Shown here: one piece after another, positions 45,593 through 55,173 of the stretch
How the letters are laid out: every line of letters starts with the position of its first letter
How positions within the stretch are numbered: the first letter of the stretch is position 1
Notes under the pieces: generated by a model
The model's database searches: none
What the model was told of the DNA's origin: nothing
Seen by the model: the letters and a program-made list of their open reading frames with translations, nothing else
Source of the DNA: Thioclava nitratireducens
Lineage (GTDB): Bacteria > Pseudomonadota > Alphaproteobacteria > Rhodobacterales > Rhodobacteraceae
Reading direction: 5' to 3'
NCBI RefSeq assembly: GCF_001940525.2
Contig: NZ_CP019437.1
Coordinates: 3,645,501 to 3,709,500, forward strand
Length of the DNA stretch: 64,000 nt
Position numbers and translations under genes: made by a program

Positions 45593-47041
45593 TTAGCGGT
45601 AGTGCTTCTGCGTCATGTCGAAAGCGCCGCGTTTCAGATCCATCTTGAAGAACTTGTGGTCACGCTTGAGGCGCTTCACCGCCTCTCGCCCGAAACACAG
45701 CAGATCGTCGACGAACAGATCGAAGGGCTGCATCGCCTCGATGATGCGCGGCTCGATCCGGTAGTCCAGCTCGCCCGCATCGTCGGAGCGCGCGTGGGCC
45801 TGCGCCAGCGCCTGCCCGCAGGCGTGGGCATAGTCACGCCAGCTGTCCTTCGACAGATCGTCGAGGTCGATATCGTCGCGGAACGGCGCACGTTCGCGCG
45901 ACATGAAGCTCATATCGTCGATCTCCACGCTGCCGTAGAAGACATCGCCATGCGCCAGATGCACCCGCTGGCCATGCGCGATCCGGTCGCCCTTTTCACC
46001 GGCGACAAAATCGTTCTCCGGGACCAGACCTTCGAGCGCGGACTGCCGGGCACGCTTGAACTCGATGATCAGATCGTCGCTGGCATTCTTGCTCGGACCT
46101 TCGATCAGGCAATAGTAGCGCGGCAGCCCCAGCGAGGCCGTGCCCTGCCCATGGCGGATGCACACATCCTTCACCTTCAGCTGCCCGGCGCGCCCACCGG
46201 GATCGATCCCGTTCTGCTTGGCCACGTCGTTGATGTAACCCTGAAACTCCGAGATCCGACTGGAGATCGGCGTCAGTTCGTCATTCGCCCGGAAGCCCCG
46301 CCCGGTCTCGTTGAGATAGCGATCCCAGAGCCATTCCTTCCGACTATTGCGCGCCTTCTTGAACATCCGCCGGATCACTTTCGGACTGTTATCGGGGCGC
46401 ATCTGCTGGCTCGCCTCCTTGTCGTGGCGGGCATAGAATTCCATCCCGTCACGATAGCCTTCGACGAATTTGCGCACGATCTTCTCACGGTGCTTCTTCT
46501 TCTGGTCTCCCTCTTCCTTGGCGGCGATCAGAAAGCCCGTGATGCCGCGCTTCAGATCCCAGGTGAAGGGCCCGTAGAGCACGTCGTCGAAATCGTTCAC
46601 GCCGAAGATCGGCACGTTATCGGCATTGGGCATGATCCCGAAATTCTCCGGATGGACATCCCCGAGCGCGAGCACCGTCGGCATCCGCTCATCCTCGCCC
46701 AGCATGTCGCGGTGAAACAGCAGCGAGGTGCCGCGGAAGAAGGAGAACAGCGAATCCGCCAGTTCCTCGAATTTCTCGCTCGCGCCCTCGGCCTTCTCGT
46801 CGATGCGCACCGCGTGGTCCTCGATGATCGTCGAGCGCACATGCAGGCGACGCGCAAGCCCGGTCAGATCGCCCGGACGCATCACGCAGGGGTATTTCAC
46901 ATAGGCCTCGGCGAGCTCGCGATAGGCCTCGACGCGGCTCTGGAGCTGTTGGACGGGCGCAACCCCGGTGGCCTTGCGCGACCGTTTCTGGCTCGACGCT
47001 TTGGAATTGGAAGATTTCGGCTTGTTATTGCCTTCCGCCAT
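45593..47041 (-). CDS. DUF2252 family protein
   Basis: 482-residue protein, related in motifs to aminoglycoside-phosphotransferase/HipA-type kinase folds. Conserved LGDVHPENFG (126-135) and NDFDD (149-153) are the characteristic DUF2252 motifs and resemble a kinase catalytic and metal loop. A Lys/Ser-rich N-terminal tail of about 25 residues precedes it. No substrate is known. Start 47041 has AAAGGAG upstream. Monocistronic. Confidence 0.88.
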   Translation of the reverse strand: MAEGNNKPKSSNSKASSQKRSRKATGVAPVQQLQSRVEAYRELAEAYVKYPCVMRPGDLTGLARRLHVRSTIIEDHAVRIDEKAEGASEKFEELADSLFSFFRGTSLLFHRDMLGEDERMPTVLALGDVHPENFGIMPNADNVPIFGVNDFDDVLYGPFTWDLKRGITGFLIAAKEEGDQKKKHREKIVRKFVEGYRDGMEFYARHDKEASQQMRPDNSPKVIRRMFKKARNSRKEWLWDRYLNETGRGFRANDELTPISSRISEFQGYINDVAKQNGIDPGGRAGQLKVKDVCIRHGQGTASLGLPRYYCLIEGPSKNASDDLIIEFKRARQSALEGLVPENDFVAGEKGDRIAHGQRVHLAHGDVFYGSVEIDDMSFMSRERAPFRDDIDLDDLSKDSWRDYAHACGQALAQAHARSDDAGELDYRIEPRIIEAMQPFDLFVDDLLCFGREAVKRLKRDHKFFKMDLKRGAFDMTQKHYR

Positions 47042-47123
47042 GGGGCTGCTCCTTTTCGGGGTTCGCTCTCCTAACGGGAGGACGGGCGAAGGCGTTCCGA
47101 AAAACCGGCGTGAGCCCCAAGGC

Positions 47124-48059
47124 TCAGGGCGTGTATTCTCCGCAGAGCGACCGGGAGAGGCGCGCCGCCCGCGTCTGCGGATCGTCGAGCGAAAGGACAT
47201 GGGAGAGCTTTGTATAGGCCGACTCCGGCGTCATGTCGCGCCCGTCGATCACCCCGTGATCGCGCAGGACCGCCCCCGCCGCATAGGTGCCAAGCGCCAT
47301 CCCTCCCTCGGGACATTGGCTGACCCCGATGACCGGGACCGCGCGGGCCTGCGCCGCGGCAAGCGCCGCGCGCAGGCCGGGCGTGTCGGGCGCAGTCCCC
47401 GAGCCGTAGCAGCGCAGCACCAGACCGTCACAGGTCTTGGCTGCATGGTCGAGAAGGCTCTCCTCCGCCCCCGGCGCAACGGCCAGAACGGCGATCCGCG
47501 CGGGCCTGACCGGATGACGGATCAGGTGCGGCCCCGGCTGGCAGGGCGGGATGTCGGAAGGATCGGCGGCGAAGGCATCGAAAGCGCGCGAGTGGCTTTT
47601 GCGGACCCGCGCGCCGTGCAACAGGCGTCTGGCGAATTGCACCCATATGCCTGGCGTAGCTGTCCGCGCCGCCGCAATCGCGTCGCGCAGATTGCGCGCG
47701 CCGTCATTGCCCTCGACCGAAAGCGGCAGCATCGAGCCGGTCACGATCACCGGCTTGCCCAGCCCTTCGAGCGCGAAGCATAAAGCCCCCGCCGTATAGG
47801 CGAGCGTATCGGTGCCGTGGGTCACGATCACCCCGTCGCAACGGTCGTGACGCGCGGCGATGGTCTCGGCGATCCGATCCCAATCGGCGGGTGTGGCATT
47901 GGCGCTGTCGATCAGCGGATCGAGACGTAGGGTCTCAACCTCGCGCCCCTCGGGCAGGGTCGCGAGGAAATCCTCGACCACGCCCTGCTGCGGTACGAAA
48001 CCCGCATCAGAGGCGACCATGCCGATCGTCCCGCCCGTATGGATCAGAAGCAGCGCCAT
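47124..48059 (-). CDS. L-asparaginase
   Basis: Hydrolyses asparagine to aspartate and ammonia. 311 residues, no signal peptide, so cytoplasmic type. Both catalytic motifs are present: HTGGTIGM (residue 7 on) and VTHGTDTLAYTA (about 79-90). It starts 11 bases after the bioY stop, so it may be co-transcribed with the biotin importer; no functional link is evident. Confidence 0.93.
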   Translation of the reverse strand: MALLLIHTGGTIGMVASDAGFVPQQGVVEDFLATLPEGREVETLRLDPLIDSANATPADWDRIAETIAARHDRCDGVIVTHGTDTLAYTAGALCFALEGLGKPVIVTGSMLPLSVEGNDGARNLRDAIAAARTATPGIWVQFARRLLHGARVRKSHSRAFDAFAADPSDIPPCQPGPHLIRHPVRPARIAVLAVAPGAEESLLDHAAKTCDGLVLRCYGSGTAPDTPGLRAALAAAQARAVPVIGVSQCPEGGMALGTYAAGAVLRDHGVIDGRDMTPESAYTKLSHVLSLDDPQTRAARLSRSLCGEYTP

Positions 48060-48069
48060 GCCGCGTCCC

Positions 48070-48615
48070 TCAGTTCCGCGACAGGACGCTGGAAGGCCGT
48101 GCGCGGGCCAGAGAGACGGTCAGCGCCGCAACGATCAGCGCCTTGATCAGATCGCCGGGGATGAAGACGACCATTAGCGAAGTGCTTTCGATCAGGCTCT
48201 TGCCGAGCGCAAGCGACAGCCCGACGATTCCCATCGCGTAGGACAACACGATCCCACCAAGGATCGACCCTACGAAGACCGATGCGCCCAGCGGAACCGA
48301 GCGCCATTTCTCGACGACGAAGCCGGTCAGCCACGCGGCCAGCGGCCAGCTGAACAGGAACCCGCCCGTCGGACCGAAGAAGACGCCGAGGCCCCCACGA
48401 CCGCCGGCCAGCAGCGGCAGACCAACGGCCACCAGCAGCAGGAACAGCAGGACCGCCAGAGCACCACGCTTCGAGCCCAGCACGGCGCCGGCCAGCATGA
48501 TCCCAAGGCTCTGCGCCGTGATCGGCACACCGAAGCCCAGCGTGATCTTCGGGATCAGCGCGAGTACCGCGATCAGGGCCGCAAACAGCGCGATCAGCGC
48601 GACATTCTTTTCCAT
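48070..48615 (-). CDS. bioY: Biotin transporter S component
   Basis: 181-residue membrane protein with six helices that binds biotin in the ECF importer. GFGVPITAQSLGIMLAGAVLG and GPTGGFLFSWPLAA (in parts) are BioY landmarks. It begins one base after the bioN stop, with GGGAG upstream, and is the third gene of bioMNY. Confidence 0.94.
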   Translation of the reverse strand: MEKNVALIALFAALIAVLALIPKITLGFGVPITAQSLGIMLAGAVLGSKRGALAVLLFLLLVAVGLPLLAGGRGGLGVFFGPTGGFLFSWPLAAWLTGFVVEKWRSVPLGASVFVGSILGGIVLSYAMGIVGLSLALGKSLIESTSLMVVFIPGDLIKALIVAALTVSLARARPSSVLSRN

Positions 48616-48616
48616 C

Positions 48617-49231
48617 TCAAGTCTCCCTCTCGGATGTGAGCCCTCCCCGGGCCCGTAGCGCATCGCCGACATGGTCGGCATCGTCAAGCGCAAGAAGCGT
48701 GAAGGGCAGCACCAGCCGCCAGCTCGGTCGCCGCGTCGCCCGGGCGCGCCAGCTCTCGGTCAGGCGCGCACCCTTGTTGGTCAGCACCGGCACCATGCGG
48801 ATCACCAAAGCGATCGCGATCTCCAGCGCGGCGGTCGACAGCCCGAAGCGGCGCAACGGTGTCGTCAGCCAGCGCACAACCGCGATCATATCACTGAGCC
48901 GCGTCGTCATCGACACGAGGTTCGCCAGCGCCACCGCCGAGATCATCCGCATCACGATCACCGCGCCTTCCGCGATCTCGCCGATCACCATCTGCCAGAT
49001 CGCGACGATGACGATAAACGGCCAGAGCAGTTTCAGCGCCGACAGGCCCGCGCGCAAGAAGGCGCGACCGGGCAAGGCATAGGCGATCAGGATCGCCGTG
49101 ACGACGCCCGAGAGGATCAGCGGGCTTTCGATATAGAACAGACCCACGGTCGCGAGGCAGAGCGCTGCGAGTTTCAAACCCGCAGGCCAGTCATGGGCGG
49201 CGGTCTTAACGGGAGAGCTGAGCGATATCAT
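48617..49231 (-). CDS. bioN: ECF transporter T component for biotin
   Basis: 204-residue transmembrane coupler of the bioMNY importer, with about five helices. Two Ala-Arg-x coupling motifs are seen, in SWRARAT (about 162) and ALRARGG (about 193). The start overlaps bioM by 26 bases. Confidence 0.92.
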   Translation of the reverse strand: MISLSSPVKTAAHDWPAGLKLAALCLATVGLFYIESPLILSGVVTAILIAYALPGRAFLRAGLSALKLLWPFIVIVAIWQMVIGEIAEGAVIVMRMISAVALANLVSMTTRLSDMIAVVRWLTTPLRRFGLSTAALEIAIALVIRMVPVLTNKGARLTESWRARATRRPSWRLVLPFTLLALDDADHVGDALRARGGLTSERET

Positions 49232-49952
49232 CGGCCTCTCCCGCGCGGGTCATCTCTTCGACGTAGGCGGGCAGCACCTCGCGCGCCGCGCCATGCATTC
49301 GCAGCCGCCCTTGGTCGAGCCAGAGGATTTCTTCGTAATGCTCCAACTCGCGCGGGTCGTGGGTCACCTGCACCAGCGTCCCGCGATAGAGCGTCAGCGC
49401 GCGACCCAGCTGCGCCTTGGTCGGGATGTCGAGACCGGAGAAGGGCTCGTCTAAGATCAGCAGGTTCGGAGCCATCGCGCTCACCGCCATCAGGCATAGA
49501 AGCTGCTTCTGGCCCTGGCTGAGCGTCGTGACATAGGCATCGCGCCACGCCGCCTTGCCGAACTGCGCGAGTGTCTCTTCCGCCGCAGCCTCGGCTTCGG
49601 TTTTCCTTATCCCCTGCTGGCGCAGCCCGAAGGAAATCTCCTCGATCACGGTGGGGAAGATGATCTGATGATCGGGGTTCTGGAACAGGATGCCGACCTC
49701 GCGCAGCGCGGCCTTGCGGTCGGCGGCCAGATCGTGGCCGTTGATCCGCAGGCTGCCCCGGCTCGGCGCAATCAGCCCGGCCATCAGCCGCGAGAGGGTA
49801 GATTTGCCCGATCCGTTGCGCCCCACCACGCCGATGCGGCGGGCACGGGTCTCAAGCGAAATCCCCTCCAGCACCGGGCGACCGTCGAGATCGTGGCCCA
49901 GATCGGAAATCGCGATATGGCTCGCAGAAGTAAGGGTCGCGCCGTCAGACAT
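49206..49952 (-). CDS. bioM: ECF transporter A component (ATPase) for biotin
   Basis: 248-residue ATPase with Walker A GRNGSGKST, Q-loop LFQNPDHQI, signature LSQGQKQL, Walker B LLILDEPFSGLD and H-loop VTHD. It energises BioN-BioY. Start ATG 49952 is preferred, but 49964 is in frame and neither has a clear ribosome site. No recognised BioR operator was found upstream. Confidence 0.92.
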   Translation of the reverse strand: MSDGATLTSASHIAISDLGHDLDGRPVLEGISLETRARRIGVVGRNGSGKSTLSRLMAGLIAPSRGSLRINGHDLAADRKAALREVGILFQNPDHQIIFPTVIEEISFGLRQQGIRKTEAEAAAEETLAQFGKAAWRDAYVTTLSQGQKQLLCLMAVSAMAPNLLILDEPFSGLDIPTKAQLGRALTLYRGTLVQVTHDPRELEHYEEILWLDQGRLRMHGAAREVLPAYVEEMTRAGEADDIAQLSR

Positions 49953-50008
49953 GCGCCGGGTCATATACGCAGTCGCGCCGCGTTTCCAGACGCCCTGCGC
50001 ATAGCGAA

Positions 50009-50037
50009 AGGCGCGCGAGGTTTCCCCCCGCGCGCCT
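50009..50037 (-). terminator. Terminator of the BCCT/usp unit
   Basis: 9-bp perfect stem AGGCGCGCG/CGCGCGCCT. On the minus strand it is followed by TTTCG, 24 bases after the BCCT stop. Confidence 0.75.
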
Positions 50038-50060
50038 CTCTGTCTCAAGTGTCCCTCAGT

Positions 50061-51701
50061 TTACCGAGGCTCGGTCCGAAGACCCTTCCAGATCGCCCAG
50101 CACATCACCAACAGAACCAGCGTGAAGGGAAGACCGGTCGAGATCACCATCGCCTGTAGCGCGCTCAGACCGCCGCCGATCAACAGCACGATCGCGACCG
50201 CGCCCTCGAAGGTGGCCCAGAACACACGCTGCGGCACCGGAGCGTCGACTTTGCCGCCTGCGGTAATCGTGTCGATCACGAGCGAGCCGGAGTCCGAGGA
50301 GGTCACGAAGAACACGATCACCAGGATGATCGCGATGACCGAGGTGATCGAGGTCAGCGGGAGACCCTCCAGCATCGCGAACAGCGACAGCGGCGGGTTG
50401 TAGCTATCGATGACCTGCGCCTTCACCAGCGAGCCTGCCGGGTCCGAGATAACCTGGTCGATCGCGACGCCACCGAAGACCGCCATCCACAGCACGCAGA
50501 CGAGCGAGGGGATCAGCAGCACGCAGATGATGAACTCGCGCACGGTACGGCCACGCGACACCCGGGCGATGAACATACCGACGAAGGGCGACCAGGAAAT
50601 CCACCACGCCCAGTAGAACGCGGTCCAGCCGTCGCGATAGCTGTCATCCGTGCGCCCGATCGGGTTCGACAGCGGAATGATGTCCTTGGCATAGGCCAGA
50701 AGACCCTGACCGAAATCGGTGAAGATCATCAGGGTCGGACCCGCGAAGAGAACGAAGAGCAGCAGCAGCGCCGCGATGCCCATGTTGATCTCCGAGAGCA
50801 GCTTCACGCCGCCGTCGAGGCCGCGCAGCACCGAGAACAACGCAACGCCGGTGATGATGGTGATCAGAATGATCTGCACCGTCGTGTTGATCGGAACGCC
50901 GAAGACGTGATTGAGACCCGCATTCGCCTGCTGCGCGCCGAAACCGAGCGAGGTCGCAAGACCGAACAGTGTCGCGAACACCGCGATGATGTCGATGATG
51001 TGGCCGGTCCAGCCCCAGACCTTCTCACCGAAGATCGGATAGAAAGCCGAGCGGATCGTCAGCGGCAGCCCCTTGTTATAGGAGAACAGCGCCAGCGCGA
51101 GCGCCACGACCGCATAGATCGCCCAAGGGTGCAGACCCCAGTGATAGATCGTTGCGGCGAGGCCCATTTCCTTGGCCCGGGCGACATTCTCCGGGATCAG
51201 GTTGCCATCCGCATCGAAGGGCGAAGGTGTGCCCAACGGCTGCGATACCGCCATGTGATAGACCGGCTCGAGCACGCCGAAGAACATCAGACCGATGCCC
51301 ATACCGGCCGCGAAGAGCATCGCGAACCAGCCCATATAGGTGAAGTCCGGCTCGGCATCCGTGCCCCCCAGGCGCACCGCGCCATAGGGCGAGACGATCA
51401 GGGCGAGACAGAAGATGACGAAGATGTTCGCGGCGCTCATGAAGAACCAGTCGAAAGTCGAGGTCAGCCACGGACGCATTGCGCCGAAGATCTCGCTCGC
51501 CTGTTCGGGCAGGGCTAGCGCATAGAAGACGAAGGCCACGATCGTCAGCGCCGAGATCATGAAAACCGGGTTGTGAATGTCGAAACCGAAGGGCCCGACT
51601 TGGCCTTCCAGGTTGTCCTGACCGATTTCGTAATCGGTTTCGATGAGTTGCGTGTCCCCTTCGGGGGCAGGGATACCCTGAACTTCTTCAGGTTCGGCCA
51701 T
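50061..51701 (-). CDS. BCCT family betaine/carnitine/choline transporter
   Basis: Osmolyte uptake protein, 546 residues and twelve helices. Family motifs: GMGIGLMFFGVLEP in TM3 (glycine motif typical of Na+-coupled members), WAWWISWSPFVGMFIARVSRGR in TM8 region (cited by its WSPFVG core). The substrate is glycine betaine or similar. The upstream universal stress protein gene, 38 bases away and in the same direction, is probably co-transcribed. Confidence 0.93.
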   Translation of the reverse strand: MAEPEEVQGIPAPEGDTQLIETDYEIGQDNLEGQVGPFGFDIHNPVFMISALTIVAFVFYALALPEQASEIFGAMRPWLTSTFDWFFMSAANIFVIFCLALIVSPYGAVRLGGTDAEPDFTYMGWFAMLFAAGMGIGLMFFGVLEPVYHMAVSQPLGTPSPFDADGNLIPENVARAKEMGLAATIYHWGLHPWAIYAVVALALALFSYNKGLPLTIRSAFYPIFGEKVWGWTGHIIDIIAVFATLFGLATSLGFGAQQANAGLNHVFGVPINTTVQIILITIITGVALFSVLRGLDGGVKLLSEINMGIAALLLLFVLFAGPTLMIFTDFGQGLLAYAKDIIPLSNPIGRTDDSYRDGWTAFYWAWWISWSPFVGMFIARVSRGRTVREFIICVLLIPSLVCVLWMAVFGGVAIDQVISDPAGSLVKAQVIDSYNPPLSLFAMLEGLPLTSITSVIAIILVIVFFVTSSDSGSLVIDTITAGGKVDAPVPQRVFWATFEGAVAIVLLIGGGLSALQAMVISTGLPFTLVLLVMCWAIWKGLRTEPR

Positions 51702-51739
51702 ATGCCGTCCTCCTGTCCTTATTGGTTATGTTGGTCCGC

Positions 51740-52156
51740 TTATCCGCGTACGAGGAAGACCGACGCATCGCTGTGCGCGGCCAGATGTCCCCCATGCGAG
51801 GCAAAGAGATAGTTGGCCGCGTTGGGCACGTGCGTGGCCATCACGACGAGATCGGCCTCGAGATCGTCGGCCACCTTCAGCAACGTCTTGTCGAGATCCA
51901 CGGCAGGATCGGGCACGACGACCGCCTTCCCCGAGGCCTTGTGCCCGAATTCGTTGGCATGGCTATCCGCGAAAGCGTCCAGCTTCGCGGCATATTCCTT
52001 GGCATTATGGCCGAATTCGCTCGGCTCCTGGCTCGTAACACCTATGAAAACGACTTCCGCGTCGTGTTTCGCTGCGATTTCCGAAGCGACTCTCAACGTC
52101 TTGTCCATCTTCTCGACGTGACGCAGGTCGACCGGAACCATGATTTTCTCAAACAT
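51740..52156 (-). CDS. Universal stress protein family
   Basis: 138-residue UspA-like protein. The N-terminal strand KIMVPVDL and the DLVVMATH strand are usual. The ATP-binding G-x2-G-x9-G-S/T motif is not evident: the region reads HVPNAANYLFASHGGHLAA. It may therefore be the non-nucleotide type. It lies immediately upstream of the BCCT gene, a pairing seen with osmolyte transporters. Start 52156 has GAGGGA upstream. Confidence 0.88.
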   Translation of the reverse strand: MFEKIMVPVDLRHVEKMDKTLRVASEIAAKHDAEVVFIGVTSQEPSEFGHNAKEYAAKLDAFADSHANEFGHKASGKAVVVPDPAVDLDKTLLKVADDLEADLVVMATHVPNAANYLFASHGGHLAAHSDASVFLVRG

Positions 52157-52642
52157 CTCGATCCGTCCCTCAGTCTTGAAGCGCAGCACCCTATTGCAGG
52201 ATGCAACGATATCCAACCAACCCAGTGTGTCACAATCGGTTCCGGAAATCGTGAATAAATATTAAAGAAATGACATGCCGTTATCGGGTGCGGCGCGCGA
52301 CGGCCCCAATTTCGCCCAAAACCGCCATACGCGGATGTACCATGTCCGATCGCCTCAGACCGGAGAGGGCGAGACGTTTTCACCGCCGATATGGAACAGA
52401 TTTCAGCGGCACCAACACCGTGATCGCGGTCGGAGGCGCCTCGACGTCACCTCCGCAGGCGGCGTTCATTCCGGCGAAACATGCGGCCCGTCTCTCGGCC
52501 TTGGAGGACGCGTATCCGGCGGACGATCCGTCACACGCGGGCGGCCTCTCCGCACCTGCCCCGCCAGAAGCCAAGCGCTACAAATGCAAAACGCCCCGGC
52601 CTTTCGGTCGGGGCGCTTCGTTACTCAGATGAACCGGTCGGT
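52157..52642. other. 486-base intergenic region between usp and rpmD
   Basis: No convincing gene. Open frames in it on either strand are short, compositionally Arg/Pro/Ala-rich and run into neighbouring genes. It contains the terminator of the ribosomal operon and the upstream region of the usp gene, with a moderately AT-rich stretch (52240-52270). Confidence 0.6.
52588..52615 (-). terminator. Terminator of the spc ribosomal operon after rpmD
   Basis: 10-bp stem CGCCCCGGCC/GGTCGGGGCG with one wobble pair and a TTTC loop; T tract on the minus strand. It lies 28 bases past the rpmD stop, so transcription ends here without rplO or secY. Confidence 0.9.
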
Positions 52643-52828
52643 TCAGCCACGCTCTTCGACGATTTCGACGAGGTGCGGGATCTTCGCGACCATACCGCGC
52701 ACGGCCGGGGTATCTTCCAGCTCACGGGTACGGTTCATCTTGTCCAGACCCAGGCCTTTCAGCGTGGCACGCTGGATGGCGGGGCGACGGATCGGCGAAC
52801 CGATCTGCTTGACGACGATGGTAGCCAT
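52643..52828 (-). CDS. rpmD: 50S ribosomal protein L30
   Basis: 61-residue protein with [24 protein letters not shown], characteristic of L30. It is the last gene of the minus-strand ribosomal cluster, 12 bases after rpsE. Confidence 0.95.
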   Translation of the reverse strand: MATIVVKQIGSPIRRPAIQRATLKGLGLDKMNRTRELEDTPAVRGMVAKIPHLVEIVEERG

Positions 52829-52840
52829 TGATCGCTCTCC

Positions 52841-53410
52841 TTACGCTTCCGTGGCTTCGGCAGGTGCCTCGGCCTCGGGCTTCTTGAGGATGTCGGCCAC
52901 TTTCTTGCCGCGGCGCGCAGCCACCTGACGGGGGCTTGCTTCGCGGGTCAGACCGTTCAGCGTGGCACGGATCATGTTGTAGGGGTTCTGGGTGCCGGTC
53001 GATTTCGACACGACGTCCTTCACGCCCAGCATCTCGAACACGGCACGCATCGGACCACCGGCGATGATCCCGGTACCTTCCGGTGCGGTGCGCATCACGA
53101 CCTTACCAGCGCCGTGACGGCCCTCGATGTCGTGGTGCAGCGTGCGGCCATCGCGCAGCGGGACGCGGATCAGGTTGCGCTTCGCTTGCTCGGTGGCTTT
53201 GCGGATCGCTTCCGGAACCTCTTTGGCCTTGCCTTTGCCGAAGCCGACACGGCCACGCTGGTCGCCGACGACCACGAGGGCTGCGAAGCCAAAGCGCTTA
53301 CCACCCTTCACGGTTTTCGACACGCGGTTGATCGCGACGAGGCGATCGGCGAATTCCGGGTTTTCGTCGCGGTCGTCGCGGCGGCCCCGGCGGTTGTCAC
53401 GTTCTGCCAT
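52841..53410 (-). CDS. rpsE: 30S ribosomal protein S5
   Basis: 189 residues; the S5 N-terminal RNA-binding domain has [20 protein letters not shown] (about 30-50) and the decoding/ram region follows. A short Ala/Glu tail ([11 protein letters not shown]) extends the C-terminus. Start 53410 follows AAGGA. Confidence 0.96.
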   Translation of the reverse strand: MAERDNRRGRRDDRDENPEFADRLVAINRVSKTVKGGKRFGFAALVVVGDQRGRVGFGKGKAKEVPEAIRKATEQAKRNLIRVPLRDGRTLHHDIEGRHGAGKVVMRTAPEGTGIIAGGPMRAVFEMLGVKDVVSKSTGTQNPYNMIRATLNGLTREASPRQVAARRGKKVADILKKPEAEAPAEATEA

Positions 53411-53524
53411 GAGGCATTCCTTCTCGTGATGGCGTGGTCTCACGCCGTTTGTCTCAATCCAGGTGCCCCGCCCCGAAGGGCGCGGCCCGGATCATCGGGG
53501 GGACGCGAACGTCCCCCACCAGTC

Positions 53525-53884
53525 TTAGAACTTCAGACCGCCTTCGCGGGCTGCGTCGGCGAGCGCCTTGATCTTCCCGTGGAACAGGAAGCCACCGCGG
53601 TCGAAGTAGCAGGTTTCGACACCGGCCTTCTTCGCACGCTCGGCGATCGCGGCGCCAACCTTGGCAGCCGCTTCGACGTTGTTCTTGCCGACCACGCCGA
53701 GATCCTTCTCGAGCGTGGAAGCGGCTGCCAGAGTGCGACCGTTGACGTCGTCGATCAGCTGAACGCTGATGTTTTTCGACGAACGATGCACCGAAAGACG
53801 GGCGCGACCAGCGGCCATCTTGCGAAGCTTGTTCCGGACGCGCAGGCGGCGCTTGAGGAACAGATCCCGTTTGCTGTTTGCCAT
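53525..53884 (-). CDS. rplR: 50S ribosomal protein L18
   Basis: 119 residues; binds 5S r[30 protein letters not shown] and the terminal [23 protein letters not shown] are typical (both given in part). A 114-base gap separates it from rpsE and contains no recognised feature. Confidence 0.96.
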   Translation of the reverse strand: MANSKRDLFLKRRLRVRNKLRKMAAGRARLSVHRSSKNISVQLIDDVNGRTLAAASTLEKDLGVVGKNNVEAAAKVGAAIAERAKKAGVETCYFDRGGFLFHGKIKALADAAREGGLKF

Positions 53885-53895
53885 TTTCGCGTTCC

Positions 53896-54429
53896 TTACT
53901 TCTTCTTACCTTCTTTGCGGAAGATATACTCGCCCTTGTAGCGGATGCCCTTGCCCTTATAGGGCTCGGGAGCACGCCATTCGCGGATATTTGCCGCGAC
54001 TTGGCCCACCTGCTGCTGGTCGGAACCTTCCACAACGATCTCGGTCTGCTTCGGAGCGGTGACAGTCACGCCCTCCGGAACCTCGAAGTTGACTTCGTGC
54101 GAATAACCGAGCGACAGCTTCAGGACGTTGCCCTGCATCTGCGCACGATAACCAACACCCTGGATCTCCAGCTCCTTCTTGAAGCCTTCGGTCACGCCCT
54201 GCACGAGGTTCGCGACCTGCGAGCGGGTCATGCCCCACTGCTGGCGCGCGCGCTTCGAGAGGCCACGCGGGGTGACGGTGACGAGGTTGTCCTCGACCTT
54301 GAGGGTCACATCGTCGGTCGCGGTGAAGGAACGGGTGCCTTTCGGCCCCTTCACTTCGATGGTCTGGCCCGACAGCTGCGCCGAAACGCCGCTGGGAAGC
54401 TCGACCGGTTTCTTACCAATACGAGACAT
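53896..54429 (-). CDS. rplF: 50S ribosomal protein L6
   Basis: 177 residues; [15 protein letters not shown] start and the terminal [14 protein letters not shown] are conserved. Binds near the GTPase centre. In the spc order rpsH-rplF-rplR. Confidence 0.97.
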   Translation of the reverse strand: MSRIGKKPVELPSGVSAQLSGQTIEVKGPKGTRSFTATDDVTLKVEDNLVTVTPRGLSKRARQQWGMTRSQVANLVQGVTEGFKKELEIQGVGYRAQMQGNVLKLSLGYSHEVNFEVPEGVTVTAPKQTEIVVEGSDQQQVGQVAANIREWRAPEPYKGKGIRYKGEYIFRKEGKKK

Positions 54430-54439
54430 TGAGCCCTCC

Positions 54440-54838
54440 TTAGAATACGGTGCAGAGCACTTCGCCGCCGACATTGGCGGAGCGTGCGTTTGCATCCGAC
54501 ATCACGCCCTTCGAGGTCGAGACGATCGAGACGCCGAGGCCCTGACGGACCGACGGGACGTCTTTCGCGGCCATGTACACGCGACGACCGGGGGTCGAGA
54601 CGCGCTGCAGCTCGCGGATGACCGGGGTGCCCTCGTAGTACTTGAGGCTGATTTCCAGCTCCGGATGGCCGGCAGCAGACGTCGTCTGCTCGTAACCACG
54701 GATGTAGCCTTCGTCAGCCAGCACGTCGAGAACCCAAGCGCGGAGCTTGGAGGCCGGGGTGCGGACGGTGGATTTGCCACGCAGTTGTGCGTTGCGGATG
54801 CGGGTCAGCATATCGCCGAGAGGATCGTTCACAGACAT
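54440..54838 (-). CDS. rpsH: 30S ribosomal protein S8
   Basis: 132 residues; [15 protein letters not shown] start and terminal G-V-M-x-D-x-x-A-R-x-x-x-V-G-G-E. In E. coli S8 represses the spc operon; the target structure was not examined here. Confidence 0.97.
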   Translation of the reverse strand: MSVNDPLGDMLTRIRNAQLRGKSTVRTPASKLRAWVLDVLADEGYIRGYEQTTSAAGHPELEISLKYYEGTPVIRELQRVSTPGRRVYMAAKDVPSVRQGLGVSIVSTSKGVMSDANARSANVGGEVLCTVF

Positions 54839-54848
54839 GTCGCCCTCC

Positions 54849-55154
54849 TTACCAGCTCGACTTCACCATGCCGGGGATCTGACCGTAGGAGGCCAGGTCA
54901 CGCAGCATGATCCGCGAGAGTTTGAGCTTACGGTAGTAAGCGTGGGGACGACCCGTGAGCTGGCAACGATTGTGCAGCCGGACCGCCGACGAGTTGCGCG
55001 GGAGTTCCGCGAGTTTCAGCGACGCCTTGAAGCGCTCTTCCATCGGGCGCTCCTGGTCGTTGATGATTTCCTTGAGCGCGGCCCGCTTGTCAGCGTACTT
55101 GTTCACAAGACGCTGGCGCTTCGCTTCGCGCGCAACCATGGATTTCTTAGCCAT
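54849..55154 (-). CDS. rpsN: 30S ribosomal protein S14
   Basis: 101-residue long form without the four-Cys zinc ribbon (only one Cys, in [11 protein letters not shown]). Standard for proteobacteria. Confidence 0.97.
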   Translation of the reverse strand: MAKKSMVAREAKRQRLVNKYADKRAALKEIINDQERPMEERFKASLKLAELPRNSSAVRLHNRCQLTGRPHAYYRKLKLSRIMLRDLASYGQIPGMVKSSW

Positions 55155-55173
55155 AAGTTTCGTTCCTCCGCGA

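Noticed and set aside
45527..47074. 515-codon plus-strand frame over the DUF2252 gene
   Set aside because: The minus-strand DUF2252 protein has family motifs and a proper ribosome site; the plus frame does not.
52270..52632. Open frames of 60-120 codons between usp and rpmD
   Set aside because: No ribosome sites or family features; they run into the terminator or rpmD antisense.
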